From Streptosporangiaceae bacterium (GTDB lineage Bacteria; Actinomycetota; Actinomycetes; Streptosporangiales; Streptosporangiaceae), in NCBI GenBank assembly GCA_030041195.1, contig JASHOI010000493.1:1-5221 (forward strand): a stretch of 5,221 nt of DNA, written 5' to 3'. The notes under the pieces are model-generated. The model had not been told where the DNA came from. It ran no database searches and worked only from the letters and a program-made list of their open reading frames with translations. Position numbers and translations under genes: made by a program. Below are positions 1 to 4,965 of this stretch, piece after piece (positions within the stretch are counted from its first letter, which is position 1; each line of letters begins with the position of its first letter).

Positions 1-558
1 GCCGCGGTGGCCGCGGCGGTGGCCGGCGGCGGGCCAGCGGCCGGAACCGCCACCGGGCCCGGGACCGCTTCGCCGTCACCGCACTCACCGCCTGGGCACG
101 TCGGCGCGCATGCCTCCGGCCAGCGCGCGGCGCGGCAAGTCGAGGCGAGCCAGGCGATCGAGGCCGACACCCGGCTGTCCAGGATCGGCTACTGGCAGGC
201 GCTGATCATCGGATCGGCGCAGGTACTGGCGCTGCTGGCCGGCATCAGCCGGGACGGCGTGGTGATGGTGACCGGCATGTTCCGTGGCCTGTCCCGGCAG
301 GACGCGGCACGGTTCTCGTTCCTGCTCTCGGCGCCGGTCATCCTGGCCGCGGGGGTGCTCAAGGCCGGTGACCTGACCGGTCCGCTCGGCGACGGCATCC
401 GCGGCCAGGTGCTGGTCGGCAGCATCCTGTCCGGCGTCGGGGCGTACCTGTCCGTGCGGTTCCTGATGAAGTACTTCCAGACCCGGACGCTGACCCCGTT
501 CGCCGTCTACTGCGTGCTGTTCGGCCTCGGCAGCATCATCTACCTGTCGGTTAAGTAG
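1..558 (+). CDS. uppP: Undecaprenyl-diphosphatase UppP/BacA, C-terminal part (5' end outside window)
   Basis: Membrane phosphatase that converts undecaprenyl diphosphate to the monophosphate, recycling the lipid carrier for peptidoglycan and other wall polymers; the family confers bacitracin resistance. Counting from the first in-frame GTG (base 7), residues about 1-55 are an Ala/Gly/Pro/Ser-rich linker. Then comes the second family signature, GISRDG (79-84), followed by RGLSRQDAARFSFLLSAP (93-110). Four hydrophobic stretches (about 63-80, 104-120, 134-153, 164-181) fit membrane helices. Arg82 matches the catalytic Arg of the canonical PG(T/I)SRSG motif; here Asp replaces the second Ser and Ala the Pro, a variant I associate with actinobacterial UppP. 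The N-terminal half, with the Glu-rich motif and catalytic His, is outside the window, and the frame is open to base 1, so the GTG is not the true start. The gene ends LSVK-TAG, 9 bases from the convergent typA stop. The family assignment is firm; completeness of the N-terminus cannot be judged. Confidence 0.93.
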   Translation, partial: AAVAAAVAGGGPAAGTATGPGTASPSPHSPPGHVGAHASGQRAARQVEASQAIEADTRLSRIGYWQALIIGSAQVLALLAGISRDGVVMVTGMFRGLSRQDAARFSFLLSAPVILAAGVLKAGDLTGPLGDGIRGQVLVGSILSGVGAYLSVRFLMKYFQTRTLTPFAVYCVLFGLGSIIYLSVK

Positions 559-567
559 CAGCCCGGC

Positions 568-2436
568 TCACTCGGCGCGGGAGCGCCGGGCCCGGATGCG
601 CGCGCGTTCCTTGGCGTCGAGCACGGTCTTGCGCAGCCGGACGGCGGACGGCGTCACCTCGGCGCACTCGTCGTCGGCGCAGAACTCCAGTGCCTGCTCG
701 AGCGACAGCAGCCGCGGCGGGATCAGCCGCTCGAGTTCCTCGCCCGAGGACTGGCGCACGTTGGTCAGCTTCCGCTCCTTGGTGATGTTCACGTCCATGT
801 CGTCGGAGCGGGAGTTCTCGCCGACGATCATCCCTTCGTAGACCTCGGTCCCCGGCTCCACGAACAGCGTGCCCCGCTCCTGCAGCGAGAACATCGCGTA
901 CGGTGTGGCCGGACCGGACCGGTCCGCGACCAGCGACCCGGTCGGCCGGGTCCGCATCGGCCCCGACCACGGCTCGTAGCCCTCGAACACGTGGTGGGCG
1001 ATGCCGGTCCCGCGGGTGTCGGTGAGGAACTGGGTGCGGAAGCCGATCAGCCCCCGGGCTGGCACCACGAAGTCCAGCCGCACCCAGCCGGTCCCGTGGT
1101 TGGTCATGTTCTCCATCCGCCCCTTGCGCTGGGCCAGCAGCGAGGTCACCGCGCCCAGGTACTCCTCGGGCACGTCCACGGTCAGCCGCTCCACCGGCTC
1201 ATGCCTGGCCCCGTTCACCTCCCGGATCACGACGGTCGGGCGGCCGACGGTCAGCTCGTAGCCTTCCCGCCGCATGGTCTCGACCAGCACGGCGAGGGCG
1301 AGCTCACCGCGGCCCTGCACCTCCCAGGTGTCCGGGCGCTCGGTCGGCAGCACCACGATCGACACGTTGCCGACCAGTTCCCGGTCCAGCCGGTCCTTCA
1401 CCATCCGCGCGGTGACCTTGCTGCCCTTATCCCTGCCGACGAGCGGTGAGGTGTTCACGCCGATCGTCATCGAGATCGCCGGCTCCTCGACGGTGATCAG
1501 CGGAAGCGGCCGCGGGTCGTCCACGTCCGCCAGCGTCTCGCCGATCATGATGTCGTTGATGCCGGCCACCGCGATGATGTCACCGGCCGACGCCGATGCC
1601 GCTGGCACCCGTTCCAGCGCCTGGGTGCGGAACAACTCGGAGATCTTGACCCGCTCGATGGAACCGTCCCTGCGGCACCACGCCACCTGCTGGCCCCTGG
1701 TGATCTTCCCGCTGTACACCCGGCAGAGCGCGATCCGGCCCAGATAGGACGACGCGTCGAGGTTGGTGACGTGCGCCCGCAGCGGCTCGTCCGGATCATA
1801 GGAGGGCGCGGGCACGGTGTCCCGCAGCACCGTGAACAGCGGCTCGAGGTCGGGTGAGTCGGGCAGCGTGCCGTCCTCCGGCCGCTGCAGCGACGCCCGC
1901 CCGGCGCGGGCCGACGCGTAGACGATCGGGAACTCGATCTGGTCCTCGGTCGCGTCCAGGTCGAGGAACAGCTCGTAGCAGGCGTCCACGACCTCGGCGA
2001 TCCGCGCGTCGGGCCGGTCCACCTTGTTGATCACGAGGATCACCGGCAGCTTGGCCTCGAGCGTCTTGCGCAGCACGAACCTGGTCTGCGGCAGCGGGCC
2101 CTCGCTCGCGTCGACGAGCAGCAGCACCCCGTCGACCATGGACAGGCCGCGTTCCACCTCGCCGCCGAAGTCGGCGTGGCCCGGCGTGTCCACGATGTTG
2201 ATCGTCAGGCCGCCGTGCGTCACCGCGGTGTTCTTGGCCAGGATCGTTATGCCCTTCTCCCGCTCCAGGTCGCCGGAGTCGAGCACGCGCTCGGCCACCT
2301 GGGCGCCGGCCCGGAACGCTCCCGACTGCCATAGCATCGCGTCCACCAGCGTGGTCTTGCCATGGTCGACGTGTGCGACGATCGCGACGTTGCGCAGGTC
2401 GTCTCGGGTAGCGAGGCGGGCGGTCGTAGTGGGCAT
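568..2436 (-). CDS. typA: Ribosome-associated translational GTPase TypA/BipA
   Basis: TypA/BipA is an EF-G-like GTPase that binds the 70S ribosome at the factor site; in E. coli it aids 50S assembly in the cold and stress adaptation. The 622-residue protein has the usual family length. GTPase motifs are all present: G1 AHVDHGKT (21-28), G2 EKGITI (60-65), G3 DTPGH (83-87), G4 NKVD (137-140), G5 SAR (175-177). An EF-Tu-like beta-barrel domain (about 218-310) and EF-G III/V-like domains follow, including [19 protein letters not shown] (461-479). The TypA-specific C-terminal domain starts near 525 and carries [13 protein letters not shown] (538-550) and a Lys/Arg-rich end. I chose ATG at 2436 because GGAG sits 9 bases upstream; an in-frame TTG at 2460 would add 8 residues but has no visible ribosome binding site. 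The gene lies 139 bases downstream of tetR on the same strand and probably has its own promoter. No residue is missing or frame disrupted. Confidence 0.98.
   Translation of the reverse strand: MPTTTARLATRDDLRNVAIVAHVDHGKTTLVDAMLWQSGAFRAGAQVAERVLDSGDLEREKGITILAKNTAVTHGGLTINIVDTPGHADFGGEVERGLSMVDGVLLLVDASEGPLPQTRFVLRKTLEAKLPVILVINKVDRPDARIAEVVDACYELFLDLDATEDQIEFPIVYASARAGRASLQRPEDGTLPDSPDLEPLFTVLRDTVPAPSYDPDEPLRAHVTNLDASSYLGRIALCRVYSGKITRGQQVAWCRRDGSIERVKISELFRTQALERVPAASASAGDIIAVAGINDIMIGETLADVDDPRPLPLITVEEPAISMTIGVNTSPLVGRDKGSKVTARMVKDRLDRELVGNVSIVVLPTERPDTWEVQGRGELALAVLVETMRREGYELTVGRPTVVIREVNGARHEPVERLTVDVPEEYLGAVTSLLAQRKGRMENMTNHGTGWVRLDFVVPARGLIGFRTQFLTDTRGTGIAHHVFEGYEPWSGPMRTRPTGSLVADRSGPATPYAMFSLQERGTLFVEPGTEVYEGMIVGENSRSDDMDVNITKERKLTNVRQSSGEELERLIPPRLLSLEQALEFCADDECAEVTPSAVRLRKTVLDAKERARIRARRSRAE
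571..590. terminator. Candidate terminator hairpin between convergent uppP and typA
   Basis: Bases 571-578 and 583-590 form an 8-bp stem (seven Watson-Crick pairs and one G-T) around a GGGA loop. An alternative outer stem pairs 561-567 with 585-591. It lies 13 bases past the uppP stop and inside the last codons of typA, so it would serve uppP transcripts. There is no T-tract, which is common for actinobacterial terminators but makes the call uncertain. In such GC-rich coding sequence a hairpin of this size can also arise by chance. Confidence 0.4.
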
Positions 2437-2445
2437 GCAGGAAGG

Positions 2446-2449
2446 CTCC
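2446..2449 (-). promoter_or_regulatory. Shine-Dalgarno site deciding the typA start
   Basis: On the minus strand GGAG is followed by nine bases and then the ATG at 2436-2434. The alternative TTG at 2460 has no purine-rich stretch at a suitable distance and itself lies just upstream of this site, so the site favours the 622-residue protein. Confidence 0.6.
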
Positions 2450-2486
2450 GTGATGGACAAGGGATGCGCCAGGATTGGGCGCTACC

Positions 2487-2517
2487 AGCTTATTCGCTCA
2501 TAGTTTCTGAACGTAAA
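2487..2517 (-). promoter_or_regulatory. Candidate typA promoter
   Basis: Bases 2487-2520 form an AT-rich island between tetR and typA in otherwise GC-rich DNA. On the minus strand TAAGCT (2492-2487) fits the actinobacterial -10 pattern TANNNT, and TTTACG (2517-2512) matches four of six positions of a -35 box, but the 19-base spacer is long. Transcription would begin near 2480 and leave a leader of about 45 bases before the typA ATG. The position and base composition are clear; the exact boxes are a guess. Confidence 0.35.
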
Positions 2518-2575
2518 TTGCGCTGCCGATCTTCCGCGCTGGGTGCTCAAGTCCGGGCCGGCATGACCGGGCCGC

Positions 2576-3169
2576 TCAGGCTCCGTTGCGGGGTCCGTTG
2601 CGGGGTCCGTTGCCGGCTCCGTTGCGGGCTCCGTTCAGGAAGATGCTGAGCACGGCAGCGCTGGCTTCCTCGACGCCGGCGTGGGTCCGAGCCGACCGGG
2701 CGATCGCTCCCTCGATGAGGTCCGCGTAGCTGGCGAGCAGGATCTCGGCCGGCAGATCGCTGCGCAGCGTGCCGTCGGCGACGCCTCGCTCGACGAGACG
2801 CCGCAGCGGCTCGCTGATCTGCTGGTCGGCCGTGCCTGGCGGCTTCGGCCACAGGTAGGCCAGCGCGATGTACTTGCTGCCGGTGGCGATGAAGCCGCGG
2901 GTTATCCGGGCGAGGGCCTCCGGTACCGGGAGCGCGTCGAGCCGGGCCTCGTCGATTCGAGCCACCAGTTCGCGGGCCGCGGTGTCGGCAAGGGCCTGCA
3001 GCAGGGTCTCGCGGTTCGGGAAGTACCGGTACAGCGTGGAGCGCGCGACCCCGGCCGCCTCGGCGATCTCAGCCAGGCTGGCCGACTCGCGGCGCTCGGC
3101 GAGCACCTGGGCCGCCTTGTCGAGGATGACGGTGGCGACGTGATCGCGCAGCACCGGGCTTCTGGCCAT
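2576..3169 (-). CDS. TetR/AcrR-family transcriptional regulator
   Basis: A 197-residue one-component regulator, normal length for the family: an N-terminal helix-turn-helix binds DNA and a helical C-terminal domain binds a ligand and dimerises. Helix 1 covers about 8-25, and SLAEIAEAAGVARSTLYRYF (31-50) is a textbook TetR recognition motif. The ligand domain (about 60-178) is divergent, as usual, and gives no ligand clue. Residues 179-197 are an odd Asn-Gly-Ala/Pro-Arg tail encoded by a 12-bp tandem repeat. The ATG is the furthest upstream start possible, since an in-frame TAA lies 12 bases before it; GGGAGG is 13 bases upstream, rather far for a ribosome binding site. The gene is divergent from the aldo/keto reductase, 103 bases away, the classic arrangement for a TetR repressor controlling its neighbour and often itself. 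Family call firm; target inferred. Confidence 0.95.
   Translation of the reverse strand: MARSPVLRDHVATVILDKAAQVLAERRESASLAEIAEAAGVARSTLYRYFPNRETLLQALADTAARELVARIDEARLDALPVPEALARITRGFIATGSKYIALAYLWPKPPGTADQQISEPLRRLVERGVADGTLRSDLPAEILLASYADLIEGAIARSARTHAGVEEASAAVLSIFLNGARNGAGNGPRNGPRNGA
2579..2638. repeat. Five tandem 12-bp units at the 3' end of tetR
   Basis: Units start at 2579, 2591, 2603, 2615 and 2627. The consensus is GG(C/G)TCCGTTGC(G/C); the last unit diverges at its end (CAG). Twelve bases equal four codons, so copy changes keep the frame and add or remove blocks of the form (Arg/Gly)-Asn-Gly-(Ala/Pro). The array runs directly into the TGA stop at 2578-2576. Confidence 0.9.
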
Positions 3170-3172
3170 GGT

Positions 3173-3188
3173 GGGAGCTTATCCTCCC
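3173..3188 (-). promoter_or_regulatory. tetR start region: -10-like box and inverted repeat covering the Shine-Dalgarno
   Basis: On the minus strand GGGAG-GATAAG-CTCCC (3188-3173) is a perfect 5-bp inverted repeat with a 6-base loop. Its left arm overlaps GGGAGG, the only Shine-Dalgarno-like stretch, 13 bases from the ATG. The loop and right arm contain TAAGCT (3181-3176), a TANNNT box only 6 bases before the ATG. Either the transcript is leaderless, starting at or near the ATG, or a longer transcript folds so that the ribosome site is paired. No convincing -35 box is seen; a short dyad, GACG-cacgt-CGTC (3196-3208), occupies that position. Confidence 0.35.
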
Positions 3189-3208
3189 GTTAGGAGACGC
3201 ACGTCGTC

Positions 3209-3236
3209 TTGTTGTGAGACATTATTGTCCTAGATT
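3209..3236 (+). promoter_or_regulatory. Candidate promoter of the aldo/keto reductase
   Basis: TTGTTG (3209-3214), a 16-base spacer and TAGATT (3231-3236) fit a housekeeping-sigma promoter; TAGATT matches the actinobacterial -10 consensus well. The stretch is markedly AT-richer than the flanking genes. Start of transcription near 3243 would leave a leader of about 30 bases with a good ribosome site. A direct repeat, GATTGA twice (3233-3244), spans the -10 box and the predicted start. Confidence 0.45.
3218..3229. promoter_or_regulatory. Candidate TetR operator (GACATTATTGTC)
   Basis: This 12-bp quasi-palindrome has four perfect outer pairs (GACA/TGTC) and one mismatched pair near the centre. 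It lies between the candidate -35 and -10 boxes of the aldo/keto reductase, where a bound dimer would block RNA polymerase. A second overlapping dyad, GTCT (3206-3209) with AGAC (3217-3220), may widen the site. That the neighbouring TetR protein binds here is inferred from gene arrangement. Confidence 0.4.
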
Positions 3237-3260
3237 GAGATTGATACGTCCCGACAGGGA

Positions 3261-3266
3261 AGGAGG
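3261..3266 (+). promoter_or_regulatory. Strong Shine-Dalgarno of the aldo/keto reductase
   Basis: AGGAGG is separated by six bases from the ATG at 3273, a near-perfect ribosome binding site. It fixes the start and contrasts with the weak or absent sites of the two flanking genes. Confidence 0.8.
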
Positions 3267-3272
3267 CAACCC

Positions 3273-4226
3273 ATGCAGTACCTGACCGTGGACGGCTTGC
3301 CGCCGGTGAGCAAGGTGGGCCTGGGAACGATCCGCTTCGGGGAGAAGGGCTTCGACCCGGCCACCGCGCGTGCCATCATCCGCCGGGCACTCGAACTCGG
3401 CATCACGCACTTCGACACCGCCCAGGCCTACGGATGGGGGCGCTGCGAGCGACTCCTTGGCGAGGCCCTGGCCGGCCGGGATCTCACCAACATCGTCGTC
3501 ACCAGCAAGTACGCGCCGCTCGTGCCCCTGCCGACGCTGATCGCGCGGCAGGCCAGGGCCAGCCGGGCCCGGCTCGGGCGCCCGCAGATCCCGCTCTACC
3601 TGCTGCACATGCCCAACCCGCTGGTCCCACGGCGCGTGATCATGCGGGGGTTCCGGCGGGCACTGGAAGCCGGTGTCATCCGGTCGGCCGGGGTGAGCAA
3701 TCACAGCCTGGCCCAGTGGCAGGCTGCCGAGACCGCCCTCGGCGGTCCGCTGGCCGCCAACGAGGTCCTGCTCAACCTGCTGCACCGCGGCCCTCTCGAC
3801 GACCTCGTGCCCTGGGCCGCCGAGCACCGCCGGCTCGTCATCGCCGCCTCCCCGCTCGGCGTGGGCATGCTGACCGGCCGGTATGACCACGGCCATCCCC
3901 CGGCCGGCCTCTCCTGGCTGCGGCGGCTTGCCCTGCGCCACGCCGCGCTGCCGCCTACGGCGGCAAACCTGCGCCGGCTTGACCCGCTGCTGGAGGAGTT
4001 GCGCGCGATCGCAGACCGGCACGGCACGACGCCAGCCGCGGTCGCGCTTGCCTGGACCATCGGCCACGCGCCGGTCGCCGTGATCCCCGGGGCCTCCAGC
4101 ATCGGCCAGGTTGAGGCGAACACCGCCGCCGCCGACATCACGCTGAGCCAGGATGAGCAACGGGCCCTGGTGGCCGCCGCCGGCCAGGTTCCGGGATCGC
4201 CGGCTCTGACCAGCGAGCGGGCATGA
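3273..4226 (+). CDS. Aldo/keto reductase family oxidoreductase
   Basis: A soluble, probably NADPH-dependent reductase of aldehydes or ketones with a (beta/alpha)8 barrel; 317 residues is normal. The full catalytic tetrad is present: Asp48 and Tyr53 in HFDTAQAY (46-53), Lys79 in TSKYAP (77-82), His112 in LLHMPN (110-115). GVSNHS (140-145) matches the conserved GVSN turn, SPL-GMLTGRY (193-204) the loop after strand 7, and IPGASSIGQVEAN (271-283) the cofactor phosphate-binding segment. Two pocket positions are unusual: strand 6 reads NEVLLN (163-168) where NQVxYN is common, and residue 192 is Ala where a Tyr usually stacks on the nicotinamide (AAS instead of AYS). ATG was chosen for its ideal AGGAGG. 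The gene is divergent from a TetR regulator that probably represses it. Substrate unknown; the alternative reading, a reductase-fold protein with altered cofactor use, cannot be excluded. Confidence 0.93.
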   Translation: MQYLTVDGLPPVSKVGLGTIRFGEKGFDPATARAIIRRALELGITHFDTAQAYGWGRCERLLGEALAGRDLTNIVVTSKYAPLVPLPTLIARQARASRARLGRPQIPLYLLHMPNPLVPRRVIMRGFRRALEAGVIRSAGVSNHSLAQWQAAETALGGPLAANEVLLNLLHRGPLDDLVPWAAEHRRLVIAASPLGVGMLTGRYDHGHPPAGLSWLRRLALRHAALPPTAANLRRLDPLLEELRAIADRHGTTPAAVALAWTIGHAPVAVIPGASSIGQVEANTAAADITLSQDEQRALVAAAGQVPGSPALTSERA

Positions 4227-4302
4227 CGGCGAGGGAGCGGCGGGCGCAGCCGCGGCCGACCCGCGTCGCGGTTAATCAGTAGAATATGTGTTCGACGTTG
4301 GG
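4227..4302. other. Intergenic stretch after the reductase with GC-rich dyads
   Basis: Two short stems are visible: GCGGC (4237-4241) with GCCGC (4249-4253), and CGCGG (4251-4255) with CCGCG (4261-4265). They overlap, so only one can form at a time, and neither is followed by T residues. They may terminate the reductase transcript, but support is weak. The right part turns AT-rich and contains TAGAAT (4280-4285), a second possible -10 box for the following gene. Confidence 0.3.
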
Positions 4303-4308
4303 TAGAGT
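4303..4308 (+). promoter_or_regulatory. -10 box of a probably leaderless gene
   Basis: TAGAGT fits the actinobacterial -10 consensus and is followed by exactly six bases and the GTG start, the spacing expected when transcription begins on the start codon. The TAG of this box is in frame with the gene, so the GTG at 4315 is the earliest possible start. There is no Shine-Dalgarno in the 12 bases before it and no clear -35 box. Confidence 0.5.
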
Positions 4309-4314
4309 CACGTC

Positions 4315-4965
4315 GTGGCAGCGTACGTTCCGCCAGGGTGGCCGGCCGGCGTCCATCCGCCGGGTAGCGACGAATTCGAGCAGACGGCTGTGGCCTGGCT
4401 GCTCGATGTTGTGCCGCCCGACTACCGGCTGCACGGAGTGCTGCGCAGGCACCCGGTGGCGCTGGCCGTGCTGGCCAGGCATCACCTGGCCGCGTGCATC
4501 GTGGGCGCGCGCGACGGATACCGCACCGCCCGCGCCGAACTCGGGGAGCACCTGCCGCCAGGCGGCGTTGAGGCCGTGCTCGAGGCTTACCGCACCGAGG
4601 GGAGCAGGCTGGTCGAGACCGCACGCGCCGTCGACCTGGTCGGCCGGGCGCTGCTCGGCGAGGTCTTCACGCCGCAGCTTGCGGGCACGCAGGACGAGGG
4701 GCGCAGCACGGCCCGGGGCAGCACGGACCGGGGCAGCACGGACCGGGGCAGCAGCGCCGGCCAGCGCGCCGGGAACGGTCAGCGGGCCCGGGGAAAGCGG
4801 GCCGACACGAAGCAAAGAGCTGAGACCAGGCAAAGAGCTGAGACGGGCAAGCAGCGGGCAGGCGCCAGGCAGCGGGCCGCCGGCCCGGACGGCGCCGCGG
4901 CCACCGGCTCAGATGGAACCGCGGCTGTCGGCCCAGACGACGCTAGGCCGGCCAAGCAGCGCTGA
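4315..4965 (+). CDS. Conserved actinobacterial protein of unknown function with repeat-rich tail
   Basis: I do not assign a function. The 216-residue protein has two parts. Residues 1-120 look like a folded, mostly helical domain: a Pro-rich start (PPGWPAGVHPPGS, 6-18), AVAWLLDVVPPDYR (25-38), a His/Arg-rich stretch HPVALAVLARHHLAA (46-60), then YRTARAELGEHLPPGG (69-84) and two further helices to about 117. This resembles hypothetical proteins I recall from other actinomycetes, from memory only. Residues 121-216 are low-complexity, rich in Gly, Arg, Ser, Thr and Gln, with two in-frame DNA repeats and no predicted fold. There is no signal peptide, membrane segment or cysteine motif (only Cys61). 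The GTG start is fixed by an in-frame TAG 12 bases upstream. Its end overlaps the convergent GAF gene by 23 bases. That it is a real gene is well supported by the coherent N-terminal domain. Confidence 0.82.
   Translation: MAAYVPPGWPAGVHPPGSDEFEQTAVAWLLDVVPPDYRLHGVLRRHPVALAVLARHHLAACIVGARDGYRTARAELGEHLPPGGVEAVLEAYRTEGSRLVETARAVDLVGRALLGEVFTPQLAGTQDEGRSTARGSTDRGSTDRGSSAGQRAGNGQRARGKRADTKQRAETRQRAETGKQRAGARQRAAGPDGAAATGSDGTAAVGPDDARPAKQR
4703..4753. repeat. Three and a half tandem 15-bp units in the unknown gene
   Basis: Full units begin at 4703, 4718 and 4733; the second and third are identical (GCAGCACGGACCGGG) and the first differs by one base. A partial copy follows from 4748. Fifteen bases are five codons, giving Gly-Ser-Thr-(Ala/Asp)-Arg blocks at about residues 130-146. 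The near-identity of units suggests recent expansion. Confidence 0.9.
4812..4847. repeat. Two tandem 18-bp units with rare codons in the unknown gene
   Basis: Two copies of an 18-bp unit (4812-4829, 4830-4847) share their first 15 bases, GCAAAGAGCTGAGAC. They encode Gln-Arg-Ala-Glu-Thr twice. The codons CAA, AGA, GCT and AGG are unusual for this GC-rich window and are concentrated here. Weaker GC-rich relatives of the unit (cagcgggcagg type) continue to about 4876. Confidence 0.85.

Noticed and set aside
915..926. Perfect 12-bp palindrome CGGACCGGTCCG
   Set aside because: It lies within typA coding sequence for Asp-Arg-Ser-Gly-Pro. Palindromes of G/C-rich codons are frequent here and nothing links it to regulation.
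2437..2460. TTG at 2460 as the typA start, adding 8 residues
   Set aside because: There is no ribosome site before the TTG, while GGAG is well placed for the ATG at 2436, which begins close to where TypA homologues usually start.
2561..2575. CCGG-tcatg-CCGG dyad just after the tetR stop as a terminator
   Set aside because: Only four base pairs and no T-tract; too weak to call.
2576..2640. 12-bp repeats as a CRISPR-like or iteron array
   Set aside because: There are no spacers, the unit is 12 bp, and the array is in frame within the tetR coding sequence.
3222..4160. 312-codon open frame antisense to the aldo/keto reductase
   Set aside because: The translation is Gly/Arg/Pro-rich with no recognisable domain, and the opposite strand encodes a full catalytic tetrad. 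Long antisense frames are expected in DNA this GC-rich.
3701..4624. 307-codon minus-strand open frame across the reductase, the intergenic gap and the unknown gene
   Set aside because: It is Arg/Ala-rich with no domain pattern and crosses two genes with better support on the plus strand, including a promoter-like AT-rich gap.
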